Source: Nymphaea colorata
Taxonomy: Eukaryota > Streptophyta > Magnoliopsida > Nymphaeales > Nymphaeaceae
DNA: 64,000 nt
Direction: 5' to 3'
Assembly (NCBI RefSeq): GCF_008831285.2
Contig: NC_045138.2
Span: 36,385,115 to 36,449,114, forward strand
Below the pieces are notes generated by a model that worked only from the letters and a program-made list of their open reading frames with translations, was not told where the DNA came from and did no database searches. The first letter of the stretch is position 1. Each line of letters opens with the position of its first letter. Positions 34,741-46,099 of this stretch are shown one piece after another. The translations under genes were made by a program, and so were the position numbers.

Positions 34741-35997
34741 GTTGTTGAAAGGTTTAATTGAGCACTGTAACGGATGTCATTGAACCAAATGTTTAGTGTC
34801 TGAAAAAAAGAAAAGGAGAAGGATAAAATATCCCAACTTTTTTGTTTTTGTGTTTTCTGCCACAACTGTTCAACCTTTTGTATTGACAGTGTGGTTGTGG
34901 GAATATTTTTTCTGGAAGAGAAGAGAAGAAAAACAAGAGCAAATAGCTGTCTTCCAAAGCTTTTGTTTCCATTGACAGCCACCTAAACCACATGAATAAA
35001 CAATCATGTACGTATATAAGGGAAGTGAGGACGGTAAAATCATAATTTTAAGAAGAGCCATGACCCACTCATACTTTGAAGATTTAAAGTTTACATGTGT
35101 AAATTTTTCAAAAAAAAATATGTCGGCCATTGTAGGAATTTTCGTACACCCTCTCATATTTTCAAAATTTAAAATTTCTCATGCGTAAGAAATTCTGAAA
35201 AAATATATTTGCCCCTTTCGACAGTTGGTCCCTCGAGAAATTTTAAACTACGTTGGTCGAGCTTGACTGTTGCCTACAGTTCAATTCTTCAAGTTGGTGC
35301 AATTTCTATGTATTACAAACAATGACAATACACAAAACATCCCTGGAATTAAAGGGTATACAATAAAACCACACACACAGGTCCTTAGGTGAAACCCTTC
35401 AAATGTATCGTACGCTTTGATCTCCCATCATGCAGGTGTTTGTTATTTTTATAATTAAAAAAATTGTTACAATATTAAAAAATAAAATAAATGAAAACAA
35501 CACAAAAACTACTACCAGCCATCGATCACATGGAAACACCACTGCAAATTCAGCTGATTAGTTAAATCGGGCCGGACAGCCAAGCCTGGTTAGGTTAGAT
35601 TAAAATTTTATATATTTAATATAAAATAATATATTAAATATAATAAAATATTATCATTATATATAAAAAAACTATAAAATATATATTAAAAATATTAACG
35701 AACTGAACCAGGCTTATCGAGCCCACCCGGCCGGCCTGAATAAGTTGACTCGTGCCTTACCCGAATCGAGCCAAATATAGGATACCCGCCAGCGGGCCCG
35801 TTCGGCGCAGTACCCAAACTTTTCATGAGTCAAAGCACCTGCAGTGGGCGGCGAACACTGCTGCATTTTTATTATACATCTTTTTAAGAAGCCTCATCCA
35901 TTTCTCTTGGCTGCGTAACTCCGCGAACAGTTGAGTTGCATACTCTAGAAGATGTTACTATTCCATGAATTGTGTTAAAAAAATTGTCCTTTAAAAG
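34741..35997. other. AT-rich intergenic DNA upstream of copy 2
   Basis: Parts at 34.85-35.05 and 35.8-35.93 kb match 49.85-50.02 and 50.18-50.29 kb (for example CATCTTTTTAAGAAG and CTGCAGTGGGCG blocks), so this belongs to the larger direct duplication. No gene is recognised. Confidence 0.5.
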
Positions 35998-36560
35998 TTT
36001 ATCCTCAATTTGGCGGCCAAGTAAAGTTCAAAGAATCCACGCGCCGAGACGCCTTGTTTCTGGCCACCTTCACATGTCAGTCCTCCTTTTTATGATCATA
36101 ACTTTTCAATTCAAGTTCAATCTTGTGAAAATTTAGTCCACAACAACTGTGAAATGAAACCCACAAAATCTCAAGAGAAAGCTTTGTGTGAGGAGGGCTT
36201 CGTGGAGGTGATATAGAGCAGCCCCGAGACCTCGGTCATTGTCTCATATCAATCCCCTTTTCAGAGGTTTGATTTGATGAAAACTCACAGCAAATTAAAC
36301 TAAACAGCCAACATGGCCCATCTTATCCCGACGGACATACCCCCGTGGAAAATGCCGGCATCATGGAGACACTGGAAACGCTGACGACCGGCTTCGCGGC
36401 CCCCCTTATCTTGAAATAACATGCACCAGCTCTCGGTGAACCACGCGACTGTACAAGGGCATCGGCCGGTGCAGCTCATTTCCTGCAGGGCACGCCGGTT
36501 CACCGGCCAAGGCTGCGGCGTGCTGGGTACCACGCCCAGCAGAAAGCAAGCGGGATGATG
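35998..36560 (+). repeat. direct segmental duplication, left copy (R1 plus GC-richer end)
   Basis: Colinear with 50468-51015. After the R1 unit both carry ATGGAGACACTGGAAACG, a GGCCGGCTTCG block, CCTTATCTTG, GAGCCACGCGACT-like and TTTCCTGCAGG blocks, and CAGMRGAAAGCAAGCRGG. The right end of the duplication falls just left of the UGT fragment, which has no counterpart after 51 kb. Confidence 0.8.
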
Positions 36561-36748
36561 GCAACGTGACGTTGAGTGCTTTCAAAACGCCTTCAAAGCC
36601 AACGCATGCATGATTGACTAAAAAAAGTCCTTAAGCGAAGCTTTACGAGTGACAGACAACTCACAAAACTTGCTTTTTTTGCAAGTTCCCTAACGCTTCG
36701 CTTTGCACACAACTAGAAGACAGCAAGTGCAGACTAGGCTCTTGCAAA

Positions 36749-37240
36749 ATGGGAAGACTACACGTGCTGCTCTTCCCATTTCCTGTGCAGGGCCATGTCA
36801 AGCCACTCAGGGAGTTGGCCCATTGCCTGGCAGAGGAAGGCTTCATGGTCACCTTTGTCAATTCCAATTTCATTCACTCCAGCATAGTGATGTCGCTGCC
36901 AGAGAAGTTCACCAGCGAGTACAGTGGGAGGATACGCTTGGTATCCATACCGGACGGTGTGGGCTCTCAGGAAGATGGATGGAACTTCAAAGAAACGTCG
37001 AAACGCCATCCTCCATGTCATGCCCTGGTTCTTAGAAGAGCTCATTCTGAAGATCAACGAGGACGAAAAGGAAAAGATGTCGTTCATGATAGTTGATGGC
37101 TTGATCGGTGCTCTTCTAAGCGTTGCAGTGAAGCTAGAAATCAAGAGGGCAGGCTTCCGCTTGGTTATTAGCCATCGTCAAAAAATTCCTTTGTTGCTTG
37201 CCACTGGAACCATAGATGAAAACGGTACATTGAATCTGTC
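36749..37240 (+). pseudogene. truncated UDP-glycosyltransferase (UGT83-like) fragment
   Basis: A family-1 plant UGT would transfer UDP-sugar to small molecules such as phenolics. The fragment starts well: ATG, then GRLHVLLFPFPVQGHVKPLR (N-terminal acceptor-domain motif) and IRLVSIPDGVGS. Near 37000 the frame shifts; the next frame continues with AILHVMPWFLEELI and MSFMIVDGLIGALLSVAVK. Similarity stops at TIDENG (about residue 165 of some 460). The donor-sugar PSPG box and all of the C-terminal domain are absent. The UGT83A1 resemblance is from family memory. Lying 3.7 kb upstream of CYP75A copy 2 and divergent from it, it was never obviously part of its unit. It is probably non-functional. 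Confidence 0.82.
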
Positions 37241-39182
37241 TGCTCTTTATCTTGTTTCAGTTTAAATCTACTCTTTTTGACGAATAAGTTTATTAAGTTT
37301 TAAATGTAAAGCTTGTACGAGAGAACAATCGAGTTGCGGTTTCCAAATGTAAGATATGTGTAGGACAACGAATTGAATTGCATTTGTAGGCCAGAAAGTT
37401 TAGGCTGCTGCTTATCATTATTGCTATTCTTTCCCGAGTTCTGAACTCTCTTCCAGCAAGTGAAGACGTTTCAAACACATCCTTTCTCTGCCAGAAAATC
37501 AAAACTCTGGTAACCTGCAAAATCAGAAAAAAAAAAGGTTCTCTGTTTCTTAACATTGTAATTTTAGGGCTAGGCTGCAAAATTTGTGCACAAGTATTAC
37601 TTGGGCTTGTACTTAGATATCTACCAAACTTCGAAATTTGTATATATGTTTCTGTGGAGAAAATCTTATCTAACTAAAGATTTAGGGGATAAAAGAGATA
37701 GGACCTATGACCTTAGGATATGTTTTGGGAAAAAGCTTCAAATTTCTTTTTCAAGAGGAAATTCATAGGATGAGACATATGCGATCATTTCTTATGAATC
37801 ACAACTAATTTGACTTTAGTGACAGACAGTATATTGCATTTTTTCTGTGCACGCTTGACATGTTTGCTGGCTTCTTTCTCAATCACAGTGTTAACATCTT
37901 TTCATCTTCTTTTACGGCCAAATATTAATGTGGACGAACCCAAGAGTCGAATTTTACTTTTCTTTCTCAATTGAGAAACCGCCGACAGATTTTTAGTATT
38001 ATTTTCTTGGCATGTGTTGGGGTGAAGATAAATTATTCTTCGTTGCATGTCCTGCATGCAGGTTGTATTATTTAATTGTTTTAAAAGCCTTGCCCGCAAG
38101 GTTTCTGTTCCGGTGATTTGGCAGAGGCACGTGTGAACACCAATGTGGGTGCAAGTTCACACCAATCTCGGTGCAAGTTCACTGAAATCGATGTAAAATT
38201 CATATGAACCCGAACGTGAGGCCACATGAGGATCAGAAATCGACATTGTTGGTAGGTTTCTATGAACCCGAACAGATTCAAAGTACCAAGGATGTTATTG
38301 TTTTCTTCTGTAAAGAAAAGCCATTTCAACAGTCTCATGCATGAAATCTGTTAGCCAAAATTCAAATGGAAGCTTTAGCTGTAGGTAACACATAGTTTAC
38401 CTTTACTGCTCTTTTTAATTAGACTTTCGTCCCTGTCTGTCGCATGGGATTTTCATTGATTGATTTCAAACTCCAATCCTTGCTATAGCATCATGGTGAT
38501 GATCAGAGGTTTCCATCAATTCCTGCTACAGGAACTATGCTCGCTGCATTAAGTTCGAACAGGATCTTTTATGAAGCCGATAGAATTTTGGATTCAATAC
38601 AAATATCGCAGCTTTAACTTGGATTCGGATACGCAATTGACCAACTTACCATATTCTTCAAGGTGCATAGGACCTGAATCCGATCATGAATTGGGTTGGC
38701 AATGGGACCCTTCCAGCTTGTCATTCCTATCTCAATTCACATGGTTCTGTGCCGATGTTACCACACAGACAAGGAAACATCCCATCAAGAATTTTGTCGT
38801 CACATAAGATCATCATCTCCAAACAAATCTTTCCCAACTTTTCATAACACTATTTGCAACGTAAATTTACGACAGCATATAAATGTGCTGTCGTTTATGG
38901 CAGGACTTCGTGTCATATTTTTGTGGAAGACACATTAGGGTTCCTTTAAAACATATAATTAATGGAGGTATGGTTTGTCTGTCTTCGTGGACTAAGAGCC
39001 ACTGGTTATATGCATCATGCTCGTGCACAAATTTGTTTTGGGTTCAAAATGACCAAAACAGAAATAAAAAAAATAACTATATAAGACAATTTTTTTAAAA
39101 AAAAAAACCAAAATACCACACCCCTTAAAGTACAAAAAGACATTTTAAAAAAAAAAAAAAAACTACCAAAATACCACACTCC
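37241..39182. other. intergenic DNA with direct repeat copy B
   Basis: Contains 38221-38285 and 38738-38880, the split counterparts of 28387-28590. The rest is AT-rich. Short A-rich CCAAAATACCACA(C/T)YCCTTAAAGTA units repeat at 39.10 and 39.17 kb. No gene is seen. Confidence 0.5.
38221..38880 (+). repeat. direct segmental repeat, copy B (with internal extra DNA)
   Basis: Same orientation as 28387-28590 and about 10 kb away. The two matching ends are separated here by roughly 450 bases (38285-38738) that are absent from the other copy. Confidence 0.75.
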
Positions 39183-39452
39183 TTAAAGTAAAGAGACTAT
39201 ATAAGACATTTTTTCTAAAAAAAAAAAAATACCATTTCTTTTAAGGCCTCTCTAAGTTGAGTGCCCAACAGCGCATGCAACTCGTTCTCTCCTACTAAGG
39301 TAGTAGGTTTTGCAAGAAGTGTCCCACGAGCTCTTGTTTTTCACTTTTCTCTAACAGTATCCACCGCTTCCACCAGACCTACTTTTTGAAGAAACCAAAG
39401 TATTGAAACTTCCTAAGTCACAACTATAAACCATAATTTCAAAATGTATCCC
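39183..39452 (-). repeat. inverted segmental repeat, right arm 2
   Basis: Reverse complement of 29969-30240 with clear base-by-base similarity interrupted by scattered substitutions and small indels. Confidence 0.85.
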
Positions 39453-39514
39453 AGGATCCCGTTAAAATAAAAATATATTTTTAAATATAAAATAATAAAT
39501 AATTCATTTACACT

Positions 39515-39843
39515 ATTGCAGCATCATAAACAGATCCGGGCCGACGGATGTCAATTTAATTTGTTTTTTTAATAACAAAATTTTAAATTGTTAACCATCC
39601 GATAACATTTAAACATACACATATATAACACACAGGAAAACTTTGAAAAAGGACTTGTGATTCTCTTTCAAGAGTTTCGAAAAGACGTGAAAAAAGCCAC
39701 ACAAAGAAAGATGTCTGTTCCAACCGCCGGTCTTAAGCACGTTGGATAAGAATCAAAAGTTGAAGAAAAAAAACATGGAAAGGCAAAAGAAAGCTGTCTG
39801 TCTCAACCGCCGGCCTCAAACATGTTCGTTAAGAAGCCCTGAA
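39515..39843 (-). repeat. inverted segmental repeat, right arm 1
   Basis: Reverse complement of 27642-27965, located on the 3' side of CYP75A copy 3 as the partner is of copy 1. Confidence 0.8.
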
Positions 39844-40769
39844 TGAGTCCCGCGACAGGTAGATGCAGCAATTATTAATGTTAATGATGCATCTTATGCG
39901 GCTACAAGCTTCCAGACGGCATGTTTTACCAACCAGTTTCTCTCGCACACTTCAATCACTTGTGTGAGAGGTTTTATTGATTTCTAAAAGAATACACACT
40001 TTGGAAGGTTCACCCGTTTCCTTATTTTTAAGATCACAATTGCTGTCAATGTCTTAACGATTTTCTTGGTTACACATTTGATCAACCATATCGGCAACTG
40101 TTTTGGCCGCCCCAGTGGCGATCGTTATCTTCAATAGAGAACCAATTGATGTCCTTACTGTATGGGAAAAATTTTATTACTCTAGTATCTATCGAAACCT
40201 CATTTTATTACTGTGGTAAAATTTCTCTTGTTGAGGCACAGTGAAAGGCTTATAAATAACCTGCATTTTTTGTAGGTGGGCAGGTTAGATTTGATTCAAC
40301 CGTGTTGGTTACTGACAAAAAAAAAAATTTGACATAGAAATTAAACCAAAAAAGAGTCGTCGATCAAACAAAAATGATGCGGAAAAACATGTTTAGAGAT
40401 AAAGAATTTCCAGTCGCTAGCGAGAGAGAGGAGGCTGCCTTTTTCCCCCATTTGGGCTTTCGTTTTTTGTGTGGAATTAATTCCTTTGTCTGAGAAAATT
40501 CTCCAGTTTCTTTACAGGGAGAAATCGCCGATTTATTTTACATGTGGTTAACGTACATGGAAATTAATGTACTTGTTTCAGTCGTCCAACGGTGCATTAA
40601 CTCATGTCAAAGGGAATGATTCACTACAGAACTAACCCATGGAAAGCCAATGCATTCAGCCACCTTCTCATAATATTATTGTTTGTCTTAAAGAGTAATG
40701 GGAAGTCCTCAAGGCCCTACACACACACACATACATACTTATACTCAAGGAACGACTAAACCCTCACAG

Positions 40770-43272
40770 TCAAGCATAGGCTTGAGGAGCCAACCTCGGC
40801 GTCGCCATGGCTTTGACCGCCACCGACTTCTGCAGCGCAATTCCAAAGGTCTCCGCCATGTCGACCTTCCCGCCGTCCGGCATCTTCCAGTCAAAGGCAT
40901 GCACGAGTGAGCCCAGAATGTACTCCACCATCACGATTCCCATTCGGGTGCCGGCACAGATCCTCCGGCCCGCGCCGAAGGGGATGAGCTCGAAGTCGTT
41001 TCCACGGGGCTCGATCTTGCTCAGTTCCGGGGTCAAGAACCGGTCCGGGTTGAACTCAAGAGGCTTGTCCCAAACGTTGGGGTCCCTGCCCATGCCCCAA
41101 ATGTTGACCATGAGCCTGGTGTTCTTGGGGATGTAGAAGCCGTTCACCTCACAGGGCTGGGTGGCCACGCGGGGTAGGTTCAGAGGGGTGGAAGGGTGCT
41201 TTCTGAAGGTCTCCTTGCATATGGCCTGGAAGTAGGGGAGCCGGCGTATGTCCGATTCCTCCAGTCTCCTCTCCCTGCCGATCACGCTGTCCATTTCCGC
41301 CTGAGCTCGCCTGAGGATCGCCGGACTGTAGAGCAACTCAGCCATCGCCCACTCTATTATGCTGGAAGATGTGTCCGTCCCTGCCGCGAACAGGTTCTGC
41401 AACAGCAATTCAAAAAAGCCGACGTTCAACAACTTCGACCACAATGTCGGTGCCGTTTGACTGCTCACACCCTTATTTACGAAACATTAAATTGAAATAA
41501 AAAATGCTCTGACTCTTCCACCCACCCACCCATTACGTGGTGTTCCACCGTCACCATTATCTTAAATCTAGGTGATAGATTGATAAATACGAAACCACCT
41601 CCGTAGGGGACAAAAATCAGATCTCTTAAATTTATGTTAAAAAATGTCTTAACAAAATGTAAACCTTTAATAAACACTAATTTTATGTAAATCATGTTTT
41701 AGTTAAAGGGATTGATCTTTCTACTGTTAAAATTTGGTTGCTATAAGAGAAGTTCATTTCTTTTATTATTAAAAAACATTATCAAAGAAAGAAAATGACT
41801 AAGGTAAGATTATAACCTAATATATATTTTTCATGAAATCACAATTTTAAGACCATATATATAAGATAAGATTGCAAAAAAAAAAAAAAACTTTAATAAT
41901 TAATTTTAGTGGGTCTCGTTTTTTGTTCCTTACTCATGTGGTCTATGATTTCTTCTACCAAGGCCCAAATGGTCTGTTACAAATATGATTTTTACTACCA
42001 AAGCTTGACGTTATTGAATGCGTCTCATGATAACAATTGTTATATTATCGTGCTCCCTCATTTTTACTATTCAGTAAGATCAGTTTAACCTCCTGCAACT
42101 ATAGCAAGCAGTACCCGAACATGGTGAAATATCATCTCTTTGCATACTTCAACATGTTCGAACCTGCAACTAGGGGCTAGCAGGAGAGTGCAGGCATTAA
42201 AAGATGTAGCTATTGCCTATCTTTTGCAGACGGAGAGCACGGCTGGCTTGCTATTTACCAGCAATAATGCCTTGATGTTGGTCATCGTGAGCTTCTCACC
42301 GTCGCCACCACCTTCAACAAAAAAACACAGTATACATGTCAAAGACTTATTGATTTGAAGGTTGAACTACAGCAAGTAGATGTTGGTACCTTTGACTTCA
42401 TTGTCCGTTCGATACTGCATCACGGCGTCGAGCATGTCGGGCTTTCCCTTTCTCTCTTCTCGCGTGGCCTCGTGCTCCTCTATCATCCTCCTGATCAGGG
42501 CGTCCCACTTAAGGTGCACCCTCTTCATGGCGCCCTCGATACCCTGCAGGTCCATCCACGCGATGGAGGGGATGAAGTCCCCCACGTTGAACAGCCCCGC
42601 CAACGTCATCAGCTCCACCACCATGACTTTAAACTCGCTCGACTCGCTCCCACCGCTCTCGAACACCCTCTTGCTCAGCATCACCATCCCCATCATGTTC
42701 GCGATCCCGTAAGACAGCAGCTCCGGCACGTCCACCGCCTCCCCCCGGCGGGCGTGGTCCTGCACCGTCCTGAACATGTGCACCATCTCCGCCCGCCGCA
42801 CTGCCGCCCAGTCGTCGAGGGCCTTGCCGCCGAGCATGTGGAGGTTGCTCAGCTTGCGCAGCAGCTTCCACCTGGGCCCGTAGTCGGCGAAGACGAGGTC
42901 CTCCGCGTTGTACGCCATGTGGGTGGCGCCGGCGTTAGGAGGCCTGTTGGTGAAGGTGGTGTCGAGGGTCTTGAGGAAAGCCTTGGCGGCGGCAGGGCTG
43001 GAGGCCACGACCATGGCGCTGGTGCCCAGCTTCAGGTACATGACGGGGCCGTACACCTTGGCCAGCTCGAAAAGGGAGACATGGGGCATGCGTCCCAGTA
43101 ATGGCAGGCAACCTATGAAGGGCCAACCCTTCGGTCCCGGAGGCAATGGCCGGCGGCCGGATACCGCCCGGAGGAGGTAGGAGAGAAAGAGGCGGGTTAC
43201 CAGGAAGAGGACTATTCCTGCGATTACGTCGCGAAGGGAGAGAGATGTGGAAGACGCTAGCAGAGCACCCAT
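40770..43272 (-). CDS. CYP75A: flavonoid 3',5'-hydroxylase (CYP75A), copy 3
   Basis: Exons 43272-42390, 42311-42259 and 41396-40770 (minus strand) give 520 residues with all P450 motifs intact. The exon 1 protein appears identical to copy 1. Exon 3 differs from copy 1 only near the end: Ala503Ser, Pro505Ala and a QAYA terminus as in copy 2. In contrast, its promoter and part of intron 2 match copy 2, and other parts of intron 2 and the upstream flank are unique. An in-frame open stretch extends upstream of the ATG, but it runs through the TATA region, so the start is set at MGALLASS by agreement with the other copies. The enzyme role is as for copy 1. It is head-to-tail with copy 2. Confidence 0.95.
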
Positions 43273-43339
43273 CACTCTCTCGCTCTCTACTGTGGGGCTT
43301 TGAATTAATGAGAGTGGGATGTGAAGTGGTCTGGAACGT

Positions 43340-43356
43340 TGATGTATATAAACAAT
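43340..43356 (-). promoter_or_regulatory. TATA-like element of CYP75A copy 3
   Basis: Minus strand GTTTATATACATCAAC about 75 bases before the ATG, as in copy 2. The same block is duplicated without a gene at 44.56 kb. Confidence 0.5.
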
Positions 43357-43699
43357 ATGAACAAGTGGAGGCTGAGATGAGCAGTCAAAGAGCTGCCGAG
43401 ATTTACCGGTGAGCACGTGAGAGGGTTGGTTCCGACCTAACCCCTTCCTTCTTGCTTGTCTGTTGACGACAGTCATCACCTTCACGGCGCTCGCCATTAA
43501 AAAAAATGGCTACCTAGAGTTGTTTATCTCATTCTTTTGTTCGATTTACTTGATCTATCAATCTAATCATATGATCATTTTTTGTGGTGGAATTTACCGA
43601 CCGACGTATAACATGGATCTAGCGAGTAGTTTTTAGGTTCAATCCTTAGCCGACCGAGGAAGATCAAAGATCTAGCGCACAAGCTGTGTAATGTCCGGT

Positions 43700-44400
43700 T
43701 TTCTCTTTGACGCAACTTCCTTTTTTTCTACACGAAAAAATCACAATGGGTGTGATGGACTTTGTTAAAGTAAAACCCCACACTAGTACCCGGAGTTGTA
43801 TTATATTATATGTTAGGGATTGGGCCAACTAGTTAGGCTAACCTTAGTTATATTATATGTTAATCCGTCACCACCTCTGCTTAAAAATTTGTGCATCAAA
43901 AAGTGTAATGATCAGAGTACCCCTGGTGAGTAAAAAAAGAGAAGTAAAAACTTTCATGTGTACAAGAAAAAAGCACTTAAAAAATTAAAAGTTTTAAAAA
44001 ATACATTAAAAAACTCTCCAAAATACTCCAACTCCCTCTTTTCTCCAGTGCTTATCTATCACACTTTTGGATTACAATAAAATATATATAATATTATATA
44101 TATGTATATACAATATTAAATATAAATTTCTCGAACTCAGTCGGGTTGAATGGAACCCACTCAAGACCGTCGTGCTGTCCTGGCTCTCAATTTTTGGGCA
44201 CCAATGTGTCCAAGCTAAGGCAAGGGCCATGGTTTCCTCTTTAGATTTAAAAAAGGAAAAGAAAAATATAGTTATAATTTTTAAAATTTTATTTTAATAC
44301 ATTAAAAAAAATTACATTTTAACTTGTGTTAAAATTTTAAGACTATAATCCAATGTTTCCTACCAAAAACAACCAACCCCACGCTTAAAAAACTGGTATG
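43700..44400. repeat. upstream repeat block, inner copy
   Basis: Colinear with 45.31-45.97 kb: ACGRAAAAATCACAATGGG, ACCSCACACTRGTACCCGGAG, AATGATCAGRRTACCCCTGG, the R2 unit, and the CTCACTCAAG..GTC blocks. It represents a tandem duplication of the CYP75A upstream region. Confidence 0.8.
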
Positions 44401-44558
44401 AATATGTTGCCCTTTTCGACAGTTGGTCCCTCGACCGTTTACACCCTCAATGCAAAACATATTTTGCTCCACACTGGTTGAAATTCAGATGCAACAGTCG
44501 CATAGCTATGTGAAACTATCGAGGCATTGCATAACTCCGCTGGCCTGCAACTGGATTG

Positions 44559-44680
44559 AAATGTTGATGTATATAAACAATATGAACAAGTGGAAGGCTG
44601 AGATGAGCAGTCAAAGAGCCGCCGAGATTTACCGGTGAGCACGTGAGAGGGTTGGTTCCGACCTAACCCCATCCTTCCTG
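44559..44680 (-). repeat. orphan duplicate of the CYP75A promoter
   Basis: Nearly identical to 43337-43455, covering the TATA-like element and upstream sequence. Shared blocks are ATGTATATAAACAATATGAA, GATGAGCAGTCAAAGAG and GAGATTTACCGGTGAGCACG. On the downstream side (plus coordinates below 44559) the P450 exon 1 is missing, so this is a promoter without its gene. Confidence 0.88.
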
Positions 44681-45309
44681 GTACCACTAGTCTTAGCATA
44701 AGATCAGTTCTTGGCGGCGTCGTCTTATGAAAGATAAGATCGTTCGAGATGGTGGAATTCAATTGAATGAAGGTTGTTTTTGGATGAACAGATTCTGCAG
44801 CGATGGTGCCCATGTAGTGATATTTATTAATGAACAGTTGGTCTTTTCAGGTAGATAAAACACGGCATCTCGAGCTCCGTCGAATCCAAGAAAGCTGAAG
44901 CCTCATCATCCGGTCGGGCTCGAGCTAGATCGGTTTTTTAAAATTTTTATTATGTTTTTTATATAAATATATTTAACATATATAATTTTAACCTTTTTAA
45001 AACATAAACTGGACTGGCTTCATGTCAAGTTGTTATACTTTAACTTACACGTCCCTCATTTGCAGGTCGTCTACCAACCTTTTAATTAATCACGTTGGAC
45101 CAACCCCCTTGTATATTATAAGATCTTTCATCGTCTTTAAACGGAATTACTTTTGCATGATACGTAATCAACTATATTAAGCATGGTGCCAAAAATGTAT
45201 AGCTGTTTTAATTTCTTCGCTTGCCTTTTCTTCATGCAAGTCGATTGTGTAAACAGTCTATTTTTAGTATTTAGAGTAACCTTCTAGATTTCCAACTCCA
45301 TCAACTTTT

Positions 45310-45670
45310 TTTTTTTTTGGTTCTACACGGAAAAATCACAATGGGACTGAAGGACTTTGCGAAGGTAAAACCGCACACTGGTACCCGGAGCTTATGTCTG
45401 CTTCCACTTTACAGTCGTTAATGGTTGGGCTAACCTTAGTTATATGTGAATCCGTTTATATGCACCACCTCTGCATAAAAAATTGTGAATCAAAAAATGT
45501 AATGATCAGGATACCCCTGGTAAGTGAAAAAGAGAAATAAAAACTTTCATATAACAAGAAGAAAACGCTGAAAAAGTTAGAAGTTTAAAAAATACATTAA
45601 AAAAATCTCCAAAATACTTGGACTTCCTCTTTTTTCTATTCTAGTGCTTATCATACTTATATTTGGATTG

Positions 45671-45708
<38 letters not shown>

Positions 45709-45970
45709 TATTATTATTAAATATATCAAACTTAGTTGAATTGAATGGAGCTCACTCAAGCCAGTCCGACAACCAATGATGCTGTCGGACCAAGTACCAA
45801 TGTACCCAAGCTTAAGCAACGGCCATGGTTTTTCCTTAGATTTAAAAAGAAAAATAAAAATTTAGCTATAATTTTAATATATTAATTTTTAAAAAATTAT
45901 ATTTCAATTCCTTTAAAATTCTACACCTACCAGTTTCCTATCCAAAACACCTAACCCCAGGCTTATACAC
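45310..45970. repeat. upstream repeat block, outer copy
   Basis: Partner of 43700-44400. Includes an (AT)n run at 45676-45704 in place of the short AT stretch of the inner copy. Confidence 0.8.
45676..45704. repeat. (AT)n microsatellite
   Basis: About 14 AT units within the outer upstream repeat block of CYP75A copy 3. Confidence 0.9.
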
Positions 45971-46099
45971 CGCTGTCCTCATTTGACCAAATGGACGGAT
46001 CATATTTGTGACAAAGCAATGTCTTTAAGAGAAATAATTCCATCTGCCGTACGAAAAGCCAAACTACCCATGCACCCTTTACAAATAAAATATAAAATG

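Noticed and set aside
42367..43497. 376-codon reading of copy 3 with 75 extra N-terminal residues
   Set aside because: The extension runs through the TATA-like element and leader shared with copy 2. Copies 1 and 2 start at MGA(L/P)LASS.
43575..43720. Possible SINE or tRNA (AGGTTCAATCC resembles a B-box)
   Set aside because: No A-box at suitable spacing on the same strand and no cloverleaf.
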